A stretch of DNA of 33,108 bases from an uncultured Lachnospiraceae bacterium (GTDB lineage Bacteria > Bacillota > Clostridia > Lachnospirales > Lachnospiraceae), in NCBI GenBank assembly GCA_902796425.1, contig CADBPC010000023.1:1-33108 (forward strand). The letters run 5' to 3'. The stretch's first letter is position 1; each line of letters opens with the position of its first letter. The translations under genes were made by a program, and so were the position numbers. A model generated the notes under the pieces. That model was given only the letters and a program-made list of their open reading frames with translations. It was not told the DNA's origin and made no database searches. This document shows positions 16,575 to 24,929 of the stretch, piece by piece.

Positions 16575-18020
16575 TTACTGCTCCATGTCAACCGCATCCT
16601 GCAGCTCCTGAAGAGCATCGTCGATGCTGTAATCGGGATCCTCAAGGACCTCGTTCAGTGTTGTTGTGCAGACATACTCGTTGATGGTCGGGCTGATTGC
16701 AACAACGGAGATCTTGCCGATGTTGTTCATGCCGATCTCGTTAAGTACATCGTAAGGATAGTTGATGAAGAACTGGTTGAACTGGTTGTTGTCATCATGT
16801 GCGAATGCATCATCGCCCCACTGTGCAGTGTTGCAGACGTCAAATCCGAGCGTATCCCAGATGTTCTGCTCGCCTTCGTCGGACATCTTTGCCCAGCAGA
16901 GGAACTCAGCTGCAAGATCCTTGTTTTCGGACTGCTGTGTGACAACGGTACCTGTACCGCCGATACCTACGGAGCACTTCTGGCCTTCTTCGAATACAGG
17001 GCACTTCGCGATGTACCAGTTGCCCTTTTCTTCAGGCATATAGTTTGTGAAGCGGCTCATATACCAGAGAGCCTTCGGGAAGGAAACGATGTTGCGGTCC
17101 ATGATGTTCTGGAAGCCCGCCTCAAGGTCAACATGTCCGTCGGGAGAGATCATTGCGAAGCCGTCCTTAAGCCATCCCTGCTGCATGGTCAGCATGTTCT
17201 TTACGGAATCGAGCTGGCAGTTTGCGGGGCCTTCGAAGCCGCCGGTCCAGTCATCGCCGTACTCTGCCATTGCAAGCCACAGCCAGTCTGTTCCGCCTGT
17301 ATCAACGCTGGTGAAGAACTTGGTGTCATCGCCGAGAGCTGCAAGATACTCCTGGCCGAGTGCTGTGTAATCGTCCCATGTGACCACGCCGTCGATCTTT
17401 GCGATGGTGTCTTCCTGGGAAAGGCCGAGAGCCTCAGACATTGCTGCGACATTATAGAACATCGCTGTAGCGCCTACATGGTAGGGAGCGCCGTAATAGT
17501 GGCCGTCCTCGCCCTGATAGGTCTGCATTCTTGCGGGAACCATCGTAGGCATATATTCTGCAGAAGCATCATCAAGAGGAACCAGCCATGTATCAAGTCC
17601 GGCAACAACGTTCGGGAACTGTCCGACTTCTACGTCGCAGATATCCGGTGCGCCTGTGCCGGCCTCTAGGGATGTGAGAAGCTTGGTGTGCATGTCGCCG
17701 TAAGGATATGTTGTGCAGGTGATCTCGATCGGGCGGTCCGGATTCTGCTCATTCCAGATTTCAGCCATCTTTCCGTAGTGCTGTCCGTGGAGCTCTACGA
17801 ATGTCCACATCTCAAGATGTGTGCCGTTGGCATCGCCGAAGGTACTGGTCGGAATTTCTTCCTCGGCGGGAGCTTCCTCAGCAGCTTCCTCAGCAGCTTC
17901 TTCTGCGCCGCCTTCAGCAGCAACGCCTTCAGCAGCCGGAGCGGAAGACTTTCCGCAGGCAGCAAGCACGCCAGCTGCCATTACCGTGGTAAGCAGAATA
18001 CTGACGATCTTCTTTCTCAT
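16575..18020 (-). CDS. Sugar ABC transporter substrate-binding lipoprotein
   Basis: The 481-residue protein has a lipoprotein signal with box LAAC and lipidated C22, then an Ala/Glu-rich tether to about residue 60, then a family 1 extracellular solute-binding domain. It captures oligosaccharides outside the cell and passes them to the two permeases encoded downstream. ATG 18020 follows an AAAGGAGGAATGAT site. It is the first gene of the operon, about 77 bases after the predicted transcription start. The glycosidases in the same operon suggest arabinan-derived oligosaccharides, but binding-protein specificity cannot be read directly. Confidence 0.93.
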   Translation of the reverse strand: MRKKIVSILLTTVMAAGVLAACGKSSAPAAEGVAAEGGAEEAAEEAAEEAPAEEEIPTSTFGDANGTHLEMWTFVELHGQHYGKMAEIWNEQNPDRPIEITCTTYPYGDMHTKLLTSLEAGTGAPDICDVEVGQFPNVVAGLDTWLVPLDDASAEYMPTMVPARMQTYQGEDGHYYGAPYHVGATAMFYNVAAMSEALGLSQEDTIAKIDGVVTWDDYTALGQEYLAALGDDTKFFTSVDTGGTDWLWLAMAEYGDDWTGGFEGPANCQLDSVKNMLTMQQGWLKDGFAMISPDGHVDLEAGFQNIMDRNIVSFPKALWYMSRFTNYMPEEKGNWYIAKCPVFEEGQKCSVGIGGTGTVVTQQSENKDLAAEFLCWAKMSDEGEQNIWDTLGFDVCNTAQWGDDAFAHDDNNQFNQFFINYPYDVLNEIGMNNIGKISVVAISPTINEYVCTTTLNEVLEDPDYSIDDALQELQDAVDMEQ

Positions 18021-18103
18021 ATCATTCCTCCTTTTGAATCGGAATCCGTTCCAAAATGCAGCCTGTCTGCATCGGACCGTTCCTGTTTCATGACTACAAG
18101 GCC

Positions 18104-18133
18104 ATTATATTTTGCCCCTGTATAAGCCGTCAA
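18104..18133 (-). promoter_or_regulatory. Promoter of the arabinan-use operon
   Basis: On the minus strand -35 TTGACG (18133-18128) and a perfect -10 TATAAT (18109-18104) are 18 bases apart, giving a start near 18097. Operator copy A begins seven bases upstream of the -35. Confidence 0.8.
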
Positions 18134-18139
18134 TAATTA

Positions 18140-18167
18140 TTTTAGATATATTTGAATTAATTTAGAA
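18140..18167. promoter_or_regulatory. Tandem direct-repeat operator, copy A
   Basis: TTTTAGAT (18140-18147) and ATTTAGAA (18160-18167) repeat in the same orientation exactly 20 bp apart, two helical turns. The site lies just upstream of the operon -35, centred near -56. The same arrangement recurs at 18286. Binding by the adjacent HTH regulator is inferred. Confidence 0.55.
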
Positions 18168-18285
18168 GTTTGTGAAACATGTGAAAAAATCGCCTCTCGT
18201 TTTTGTGCAATTTTTCTCTATACACAGGCTAATTCTGACTATTATTATTTTTATTGACTTACATCGATTCAAATCAGGAGCAAAC

Positions 18286-18313
18286 TTTTAGATTACAATA
18301 TATTATTTTAGGA
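18286..18313. promoter_or_regulatory. Tandem direct-repeat operator, copy B
   Basis: TTTTAGAT (18286-18293) and TTTTAGGA (18306-18313) repeat with the same orientation and 20-bp spacing as copy A, 146 bp away (about 14 turns). It lies 23 bp upstream of the regulator -35. Confidence 0.55.
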
Positions 18314-18336
18314 TTCGCAGAGCATTCCACTCTTTC

Positions 18337-18364
18337 TTGACCACCGTTGCCTTTATGCTATATT
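18337..18364 (+). promoter_or_regulatory. Promoter of the HTH regulator gene
   Basis: -35 TTGACC (18337-18342) and -10 TATATT (18359-18364) are 16 bases apart. The predicted start near 18371 leaves a leader of about 68 bases. Confidence 0.65.
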
Positions 18365-18438
18365 AAAGTAGTGCTGAGCGGTCTAAAGAAATCCTCCCGG
18401 CGCTAAGAACAGTATCTATAAAGAAACAGGTAGAAAAG

Positions 18439-19377
18439 ATGCTTCATATCGAAAAATTCGAAGACGGAATCGATCTGTATAAGGCGCTCGGATCAGAAGT
18501 CAGAATTGAAATCATACACCAGCTTCTGATCAACAAACGTATGAACATGAACGAGCTTGCGGGTAAACTCGGAATTACCGCAGGCGCGCTTACCGCGCAT
18601 ATTAAAAAGCTCGAGGCCTGCGGCCTGGTATCGACCTCGAACGAGGCGGCGGGTCACGGCAACCAGAAGATCTGCTCCGTGCATGTCGACAAAATCCTGA
18701 TTGATATCGTGCAGAATGAGCCTGTCGACAACCTCTACCAGACAGAGATCAGGGTCGGCCACTATTCAAGGTGCAGTATTTACCCGACCTGCGGCCTTTC
18801 AACCAGCGAGAAAATCGTGGGGGCTGTCGACGACCCCAGGTATTTTACCCATCCCGACCGGTTCAACGCTGATATTCTGTGGTTTACGACCGGTTACGTG
18901 GAGTACGACCTTCCCAACTTCATACCGCCGGACCAGAAGATCAACCAGATCATGATATCCGCCGAGATCAGCAGCGAGGCGCCCGGCGTCAACAGCAACT
19001 GGCCGAGCGACATCACCTTTTACCTCAACCAGCGTAAAATCGGCATGTGGACCTCGCCCGGAGACTACGGGGATGTGCCCGGGATCTTTACTCCCGACTG
19101 GTGGTTCCCGAACTGGAATCAGTACGGACTTTTAAAGCTGATCGTGATCAATCGCCACGGCACCTATGTGGACGGACTCAAGATCTCCGACGTCACCATC
19201 GATGAGTTTAATCTCGACAGCCGCAGCTCCATCCAGTTCCGTTTTGCCGTGGAGAAGGATTCGGAGCACGTCGGCGGCTTTACCATCTTCGGCAAAACCT
19301 TCGGCAACTATGCGCAGGACATTAATGTCAGCATCGGATACTCGCCTATTGAGAGAGGCGGCAGAAATGACAGGTGA
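18439..19377 (+). CDS. HTH regulator with C-terminal beta-sandwich-like domain (COG4189-like)
   Basis: The 312-residue protein starts with an ArsR-like winged helix (about residues 10-75: LYKALGSEVRIEIIHQLL and LGITAGALTAHIKKLEACGL). After a short Cys-containing linker there are about 200 residues rich in aromatic and Gly residues and predicted beta strands. These include PGDYGDVPGIFTPDWWFPNW, which reads like a carbohydrate-binding sandwich. From recall, this architecture resembles regulators grouped in COG4189. The gene is divergent from the arabinan operon and flanked by matching operators, so it is the likely local regulator, with the C-terminal domain as sugar sensor. The ribosome site is weak (AGGT). 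Whether it activates or represses is unknown. Confidence 0.85.
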   Translation: MLHIEKFEDGIDLYKALGSEVRIEIIHQLLINKRMNMNELAGKLGITAGALTAHIKKLEACGLVSTSNEAAGHGNQKICSVHVDKILIDIVQNEPVDNLYQTEIRVGHYSRCSIYPTCGLSTSEKIVGAVDDPRYFTHPDRFNADILWFTTGYVEYDLPNFIPPDQKINQIMISAEISSEAPGVNSNWPSDITFYLNQRKIGMWTSPGDYGDVPGIFTPDWWFPNWNQYGLLKLIVINRHGTYVDGLKISDVTIDEFNLDSRSSIQFRFAVEKDSEHVGGFTIFGKTFGNYAQDINVSIGYSPIERGGRNDR

Positions 19378-19627
19378 CGATACAAATCCCCGCATCTGTA
19401 AAAGATGTCTTATCAGGGATCTCGCCGAAGAAGACAGGAATAACCTCCGGAAATACCTGGATGTCATAAAAGAGCCGGACCGCACAGATCCCGCGCGCTA
19501 TGAGGCGCGGCTTGCGGTCTGTCTTTCCTGCGAGAAAATGAACGCAGCCACATGCACTGCATGCGGCTGCTATGTTGAATTCAGAGCTTATGCCAAAAAC
19601 TCGCACTGCCCGCTGAAGAAGTGGTAG
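19367..19627 (+). CDS. Small Cys-rich protein (DUF6171-like)
   Basis: This 86-residue protein has CKRC, CLSC and CTACGC motifs followed by HCP near the C-terminus, a pattern expected for a small zinc-ribbon protein. From recall it resembles DUF6171 proteins of Clostridia. The ATG at 19367 overlaps the end of the regulator gene by 11 bases, and a GAGAGAGG site lies inside the regulator coding sequence, so the two are translationally coupled. A terminator follows directly. Function is unknown; the coupling suggests production in step with the regulator, but many genomes may carry it elsewhere. Confidence 0.75.
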   Translation: MTGDDTNPRICKRCLIRDLAEEDRNNLRKYLDVIKEPDRTDPARYEARLAVCLSCEKMNAATCTACGCYVEFRAYAKNSHCPLKKW

Positions 19628-19633
19628 GCATAC

Positions 19634-19682
19634 AAAATCTGCACGCCAAGTCTTCATGCAGACTTGGCGTGCAGATTTTTTT
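19634..19682. terminator. Bidirectional terminator between convergent genes
   Basis: A perfect 19-bp stem (19634-19652 with 19661-19679) and an 8-base loop are flanked by a T7 run on the plus strand and TTTT on the minus strand. It serves the Cys-rich gene and alr, which converge here. Confidence 0.92.
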
Positions 19683-19685
19683 GCT

Positions 19686-20843
19686 CTAATCCTTATATAC
19701 TCTCGGAATCCTTGCGCCGAGATCGCAGGCAAGCTCGTAGTTAAATCTCCCGGAGAGGTCTCCGAGAAACTCCATCGTTATCTCTTCCTCTCCGTCCCTG
19801 CCGATCAGCGTCACAAGGTCGCCCTCCGCAGCGTCCGGGATGTCCGTCACATCCGCCATAAACTGGTCCATGCAGACGCGCCCCAGGATCGGAGCCTTCT
19901 TTCCCCTGATAAGGACATATCCTTTATTTGAAAGACTGCGGGGATATCCGTCTCCGTAGCCGACCGGAATCGTAGCGATTCTCGTACGCTCACTGCTTGT
20001 TACAAATGTCCCGCCGTAGCTCACCGGCGTTCCCGCGGGAACCTCCTTGCAGTAGACGATGCGGGAGTAAAGTGACAGCAGCGGCTTTATCGGCACAATG
20101 TCCTTCGGGACCTCGTCCGATGGCCACAGTCCGTAGAGCGTGATGCCGGCGCGCACCATGTCCATATTGGCTTCCGGATAGGAAATGATGCCGGCGCTGT
20201 TGGAGCAGTGGATGACAGGGATCCGGTATCCGAGCTCATCTTCTGCTTTCTTTGCAAAGGCGGAAAAAGCACTGATCTGTTTTCTCGTATTAAGGATGCT
20301 CTCCCCCGCGGCCTCGTCCGCCTTGGAGAAGTGGGTAAACATGCCCTCCACCTCGATGCCGGGCGTGTTCAGGGCCTTCTTTACAAATTCAAAGCCCGCT
20401 TCATCCGGACGGACGCCGATGCGGGACATGGCCGTGTCGACAGCGATGTGGACGCGGATGCGCCCGCCTGCACGCTTCGCCGCCCCGGCGAGTTCTTCAA
20501 GCGTATCTTCCCGGAATACCGCCGGCCGGATATCCAGCCTGCAAAGATCCTCATAGCAGTAAGGGAAGGTGTAGCCGAGGATCAGGATGGGCTTTTCAAT
20601 TCCCGCTTCGCGAAGCTCCGCCGCCTCTTCAAAGGTCGCAACGGCGCAGCCCCAGAGGTAATCCAGCTTTTCAAGCTTTTTTGCGATGGGCACGGAGCCG
20701 TGGCCGTAGCCGTCCGTCTTTATAACCGCACACATCTTCGTGCCCGGCTTCAGGGCGCGGTGCATGCTCTCCATATTCCACTGCGCGGCGGCCAGGTCGA
20801 CCTGCGCGCAGACTCTTTCCAAACCATGCTGATTGTTATTCAT
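19686..20843 (-). CDS. alr: Alanine racemase
   Basis: The 385-residue PLP enzyme interconverts L- and D-alanine, supplying D-Ala for peptidoglycan. The PLP lysine is K42 in CAVIKTDGYGHG, and the second catalytic base is Y276 in PVSYGGTF. ATG 20843 has an AGAAGG site. It lies 115 bases after the aminotransferase gene on the same strand, with an 11-bp tandem repeat in the gap. Length is normal for the family. Serine or broad-specificity racemases of the same fold cannot be separated by sequence alone. Confidence 0.95.
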   Translation of the reverse strand: MNNNQHGLERVCAQVDLAAAQWNMESMHRALKPGTKMCAVIKTDGYGHGSVPIAKKLEKLDYLWGCAVATFEEAAELREAGIEKPILILGYTFPYCYEDLCRLDIRPAVFREDTLEELAGAAKRAGGRIRVHIAVDTAMSRIGVRPDEAGFEFVKKALNTPGIEVEGMFTHFSKADEAAGESILNTRKQISAFSAFAKKAEDELGYRIPVIHCSNSAGIISYPEANMDMVRAGITLYGLWPSDEVPKDIVPIKPLLSLYSRIVYCKEVPAGTPVSYGGTFVTSSERTRIATIPVGYGDGYPRSLSNKGYVLIRGKKAPILGRVCMDQFMADVTDIPDAAEGDLVTLIGRDGEEEITMEFLGDLSGRFNYELACDLGARIPRVYKD

Positions 20844-20912
20844 GACAGCCTTCTTTTATTTTATCCGGTGACTACACCCGTCCGGTTTGCGCCTGCGGCC
20901 ATGCCGGACCGC

Positions 20913-20956
20913 TGATCACCCGCTTATCATCCGATTATCACCCGCTTATCATCCGC
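20913..20956. repeat. Four tandem copies of an 11-bp unit
   Basis: The unit TTATCAYCCGM repeats four times without gaps (units start at 20913, 20924, 20935 and 20946), with units alternating C and T at the variable site. It begins two bases from the aminotransferase stop codon and lies upstream of alr on the minus strand. Confidence 0.85.
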
Positions 20957-20958
20957 AG

Positions 20959-22119
20959 TTATACCAGTCCGGACGTTCTGACCGCCTCGATGGCCTCGGC
21001 GATCTTTTCAGGAGGAAGAACCAGCGCAAAGCGGACATACCCCTCGCCAAGGGGCCCGAAGGAAATGCCCGGGGTGCAGATGACGCCGGTCTTTTCGATC
21101 AGGTCGAGGCAGAACTGCATGCTCGATGTATACGACGCCGGGATCGGCGCCCAGACAAACATGCTGCCGTGCGAATCCGGCACATCCCAGCCGATCCTGC
21201 GAAGCCCTCCGCAGAGAGCGTCGCGCCTCTCCTGGTATTTTGCACACTGCTCCTTTACCATGTCCGTCGGGCCTGTAAGCGCCGCGACGGCAGCCTTCTG
21301 GAGCGGAAGGAACATTCCGAAGTCGATCTGGCTTCTGAGTTTTCGGAAGGCGGCGACAACGTCCTTTCTGCCGATGAGAAAGCTGATTCTCGCGCCGGTC
21401 AGGTTAAAGCTCTTGGACAGGCTGAAGAATTCGACGCCGATGTCCATGGCTCCGGGAATTCCGAGGAAGCTTCCGCCGACGGCGCCGTCAAAGATAATAT
21501 CGCTGTACGCGTTATCGTGGATAATCAGAATGTCGTACTTTTTCGCAAAGGCAATGATTTCGTCATAGACCTCGCGCGTCCCCACGCTGCCTGTCGGATT
21601 GGAGGGGAGGGAGACGATCATGAGCTTTGCCTTTTTCGCGACCTCCTCCGGGATCGAGGAGACGTCCGGAAGAAAGCCGTTTTCTTTGACCATCGGATAA
21701 TAGTAGGGCTCCGCTCCCGCCATCTTCATGCCGGCGATGAACACCGGATAGCAGGGCGTCGGCAGGATCACAGTGTCGCCCTCGTCGCACAGGACAAGAC
21801 CGATGTGTCCGATTCCCTCCTGCGAGCCGTAGCAGCTGCAGATCATGTCCGGCTCAAGATCAACGTCAAAGCGCTTTTTATAATAGGAACAGACCGCGCC
21901 TAAAAGCTCCGGCGTATCCCTTAAGGAATATTTCCAGCTGTCCTGGTCCTTTGCCGCGTCGATCAGCGCCTGCTTTATATGGGGAGCCGTCTCGAAATCC
22001 GGCGTTCCGATACTGAAATTATAGATTTTCTTTCCCTGCGCCTCGAGTTCGAGCTTCTTCTCATTGAGTGCCCCGAATATCTCATCCCCGAAGCGGTCCA
22101 TTCTGCTGCTAAACTGCAT
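20959..22119 (-). CDS. Class I/II PLP-dependent aminotransferase (AlaC/DapL-like)
   Basis: The 386-residue fold-type I aminotransferase has the NPTG motif with N174, D202 and Y205 in HDNAYSD, and the PLP lysine K236 in SLSKSFNLTGAR. The C-terminal arginine that binds the substrate carboxylate lies in YVRFAL. Its overall sequence resembles the group containing alanine aminotransferase AlaC and LL-diaminopimelate aminotransferase. With alr next in the same direction, an alanine or diaminopimelate role in cell-wall precursor supply is reasonable. ATG 22119 follows a GGAGG site by six bases. Substrate is not determined by sequence. Confidence 0.88.
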   Translation of the reverse strand: MQFSSRMDRFGDEIFGALNEKKLELEAQGKKIYNFSIGTPDFETAPHIKQALIDAAKDQDSWKYSLRDTPELLGAVCSYYKKRFDVDLEPDMICSCYGSQEGIGHIGLVLCDEGDTVILPTPCYPVFIAGMKMAGAEPYYYPMVKENGFLPDVSSIPEEVAKKAKLMIVSLPSNPTGSVGTREVYDEIIAFAKKYDILIIHDNAYSDIIFDGAVGGSFLGIPGAMDIGVEFFSLSKSFNLTGARISFLIGRKDVVAAFRKLRSQIDFGMFLPLQKAAVAALTGPTDMVKEQCAKYQERRDALCGGLRRIGWDVPDSHGSMFVWAPIPASYTSSMQFCLDLIEKTGVICTPGISFGPLGEGYVRFALVLPPEKIAEAIEAVRTSGLV

Positions 22120-22177
22120 GCCGGGCCTCCGATCATCAAGTATTTACTGAGTACTGTGCATCAAATTGCCGGCTTTG

Positions 22178-23560
22178 TCAACTCGCGGAAGGACTGATCC
22201 GCTGACTCTTAAGGAGCCTTCTGTAATAGATGAAAAATCCGATGAATCCGGCGATTCCGGCGCAGGCCTTTGTGACGGGCCAGGCCATGTACAGGACTGT
22301 GAGTGTCCGGAAGTGCGCAAAGACGGTCAGGACCCACACAACACGAAGGACGCAGACAAGAAGTATGGTGCAGATCATAGGATAGACCGAGTGATTGATT
22401 CCGCGCAGGATGTTGAAGGGAACGCTCATGAAGCAGGTGATAAAGCCAAAGACGCAGACGATGAACATAATCTCCCGCGCATAGGCCATGACCTCGGGAT
22501 CTGTTGTGTAGATCCGCATCAGCCAGGGAGCGAGGAAATATGCCAGGTCTCCCAGCGCAATTCCCGTGGCCAGCTCCATCGCAAGGGCGTCCCGCAGGAT
22601 ATGGCCGATTCTCTTATAGTTTCCCGCCCCATAGTTCTGGCCGGTGAAGGTCAGGGCAGCCTGTCCCAGCGCCTCCACGCCGACGAAGCAGAAGCTCTCG
22701 ATGCTGAGTGCGATCGCGCTGGCCGCCATCACGGTGGAGCCGAAGGAATTGACCGCCGACTGGATCAGAAGATTCGCGATGGAAAAGGAGGAGTTCTGAA
22801 TGCCTGCAGGGATCCCGATACCGAGCATGCGCAGAAGGATGTTCGTGTCGATGTGCAGCTTTTTGGGATCGAGCCTGTAATTCCGGTCGGTCCTGAGCAT
22901 ATCCCGGATGACAAGAGTCGCGCTAGTCGCCTGGGATACGGCGGTCGCAGTCGCGACGCCTGCAACGCCCATGCCGAGAGCTGCGACAAAGAATACGTTC
23001 AGCACCACATTCAGTGCTCCCGCAATCGTCAGATACTGGAGCGGCTTTCTCGTATCGCCCACTGAGCGCAGGATCGCCGCGCCGAAATTATAAACAAGGG
23101 AAAAAGGTACGCCTACAAAATAAATCCGAAGATAAAGTGCTGACAATGGGAGGATTTCCGCCGGCGCGCCGGAGAGTCTCAGCACCGGCTTTGCCACGAG
23201 CATTCCCGCCAGCATCAGAAAGATCCCGCACAGGGCAGCGACCGTAATCGCCGTGTGGACAGCCTTTTCAAAGTTCTCCCTCTTTCTTCCGCCGTCGAAC
23301 TGCGCGCACAGGACGTTCGCTCCGACGCTCATGCCGATGAAGAGCTGGATCACCAGGTTGGCGACCGGTCCCGAGGCACTGACCGCAGCGAGAGCATCGG
23401 GGCCGGAAAACCTTCCGACGACAGCGACGTCCGCCGCATTGAAAAAGAGCTGGATCAGACTTGAGAGCAGGATCGGCACGGCATATTTAATCATGCCCGA
23501 AGCCAGAGGCCCCTCAATCATATCCGGCACTATTGCTTTATGATTCGCGTATCTGTTCAT
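22178..23560 (-). CDS. MATE-family efflux transporter
   Basis: The 460-residue protein has about 12 membrane segments and the MATE layout of two homologous six-helix halves, with the FFNAADVAVVGRFSGPDALAAV region early in the first half. It exports cationic drugs or metabolites using a Na+ or H+ gradient. ATG 23560 overlaps the stop of the upstream MFS gene as ATGA and no strong ribosome site is seen, so translation is probably coupled. An in-frame extension to 23680 runs inside the MFS gene and is rejected. Substrate unknown. Confidence 0.92.
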   Translation of the reverse strand: MNRYANHKAIVPDMIEGPLASGMIKYAVPILLSSLIQLFFNAADVAVVGRFSGPDALAAVSASGPVANLVIQLFIGMSVGANVLCAQFDGGRKRENFEKAVHTAITVAALCGIFLMLAGMLVAKPVLRLSGAPAEILPLSALYLRIYFVGVPFSLVYNFGAAILRSVGDTRKPLQYLTIAGALNVVLNVFFVAALGMGVAGVATATAVSQATSATLVIRDMLRTDRNYRLDPKKLHIDTNILLRMLGIGIPAGIQNSSFSIANLLIQSAVNSFGSTVMAASAIALSIESFCFVGVEALGQAALTFTGQNYGAGNYKRIGHILRDALAMELATGIALGDLAYFLAPWLMRIYTTDPEVMAYAREIMFIVCVFGFITCFMSVPFNILRGINHSVYPMICTILLVCVLRVVWVLTVFAHFRTLTVLYMAWPVTKACAGIAGFIGFFIYYRRLLKSQRISPSAS

Positions 23561-24756
23561 ATTTTCGCCTGACCGTAAGGGCGTCTTAGCCTTCTTCCTC
23601 TCCTTCCGGCCCTCATGCCGCTGTTTCTGATCAGGAGCCCGAAGCAGATCAGCATGGTCAGAAGCGCAAAATACATACACACCGTAAGAAGCATATTAAT
23701 TCCGTATCTGTCGGAAACCGCTCCCGAATACAGCATGGCGACCATCGTGGAGACATTGTTTGAAAACGCGTCCGCAATTCCCGTCGCCGCAGTCTGGTGC
23801 TGCAGGGGGACATGGTCCCTTACAATCTCCCTTGTGGAAGGATTGATGATACTGAATATTGCGTAAAACAGCATGCTTGCCGCATAAACCATCACGACAT
23901 TCCCCGCCGCGATATACAGGGCAAGACCCAGCATGACGCAGAGACAGATGAACATCATCCTTATGACCGGACTGTACTTCTCAAGCCTGCTGACAAGGAA
24001 AAACATGACAAACTGCGCCGCGCAGCCGATCAGCCCGTCGATCCCGAGCTCCGAAGCGCCTGCTCCGACCCTCTCCAGGATGACGATCTTCATATTGCCG
24101 ACAGGAGACGTGGCAATACCGATCAGAAGAAGCAGGATCAGCCAGGTGACATATACAGGGCTTTTCAGGAAGTCCATACCCTTCCCGCCGCAGTCCTTTT
24201 TCGCAGTCTCCGGCATGCGCACCTCTCCGGTTCCGAAGCAGAGAGCGATCGTGACTGCCACAAGAACGCCGGACAGCAGGGCAGCACTCCCGTACCCGAC
24301 CGACTCGACCAGCCTTCCGGAGATGGCAATCGTCGCCGCGTAGCCGAGGGAGCCGGCACTCCTTATTTTCCTGAAAACGGCAATGTCATACGAGATTGTC
24401 CGAAGCAGCCAGCTGTCCAGCAGTACGCCGACAGCGCCGTTCATAAAACCGAACAATCCGTAAATACAGAAGAAGGATCCAAATCCCCGGCTGAAATACA
24501 GCAGGATCTGGATCACTCCGCACATTGCTATCGTCAGGATAAAAATCTTTTTACTGCTCTGAAGCCAGTCCGCGAGACGGCCCCAGAACACATTACTGAG
24601 AAGAACGCAGATCATCTGGAAGGAAACTGCAATACTCACAGAAGTCTGCGAAAAACCGCGGTCAAGCCCCATCGCGATCATATAAGGCGTAAATGCCCCC
24701 ATAAACGCATAGAGGAACAGCTGCAGCAGCGTAAAACGCACAAGTTCTTTTCTCAT
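23557..24756 (-). CDS. Major facilitator superfamily transporter
   Basis: The 399-residue protein has about 12 membrane helices, with the MFS loop motif seen as NVFWGRLADWLQSSKK between helices 2 and 3 (about residues 55-70). The closing segment is Arg-rich (RAGRRGRRLRRP). It resembles MFS members related to nucleoside or sugar symporters. It is the first gene of a two-gene unit with the MATE transporter and has its own good promoter at 24839-24867. No clear ribosome site is visible before ATG 24756. Substrate unknown. Confidence 0.9.
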   Translation of the reverse strand: MRKELVRFTLLQLFLYAFMGAFTPYMIAMGLDRGFSQTSVSIAVSFQMICVLLSNVFWGRLADWLQSSKKIFILTIAMCGVIQILLYFSRGFGSFFCIYGLFGFMNGAVGVLLDSWLLRTISYDIAVFRKIRSAGSLGYAATIAISGRLVESVGYGSAALLSGVLVAVTIALCFGTGEVRMPETAKKDCGGKGMDFLKSPVYVTWLILLLLIGIATSPVGNMKIVILERVGAGASELGIDGLIGCAAQFVMFFLVSRLEKYSPVIRMMFICLCVMLGLALYIAAGNVVMVYAASMLFYAIFSIINPSTREIVRDHVPLQHQTAATGIADAFSNNVSTMVAMLYSGAVSDRYGINMLLTVCMYFALLTMLICFGLLIRNSGMRAGRRGRRLRRPYGQAKI

Positions 24757-24838
24757 TCAGTTTACTGCCCGGCGGCAGATATTGTAAAACAGCCGCTTTG
24801 CCTTCCGGCATATGCGGCACTTCATAACAGCACGCTCA

Positions 24839-24867
24839 ATTGTATGCGCGCCTTCAACAAATCACAA
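24839..24867 (-). promoter_or_regulatory. Promoter of the MFS-MATE unit
   Basis: On the minus strand -35 TTGTGA (24867-24862) and -10 TACAAT (24844-24839) are 17 bases apart. A 6-bp dyad, TTCAAC (24853-24858) with GTTGAA (24879-24884), spans the -35 and could be an operator. Confidence 0.6.
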
Positions 24868-24909
24868 TTGACTTTTCGTTGAAAAATGATAGTTTTAGAG
24901 TTCGGAATT

Positions 24910-24918
24910 TGTTATATT
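24910..24918 (+). promoter_or_regulatory. Possible extended -10 promoter for the hairpin leader and DUF554 gene
   Basis: TGTTATATT matches an extended -10 (TGnTATAAT) and has no convincing -35. A start near 24925 would place the whole hairpin array in the leader of the DUF554 gene. Confidence 0.35.
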
Positions 24919-24929
24919 TTCAGCACCCC

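Larger units (their letters stand above)
18021..18438. other. 418-bp divergent regulatory region
   Basis: This AT-rich gap between the binding-protein gene and the HTH regulator holds two opposed promoters and two copies of a tandem direct-repeat operator, each listed separately. It also holds a TGTGAAA pair (18171-18177 and 18180-18186) nine bases apart. No small gene was found in it. Confidence 0.7.
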
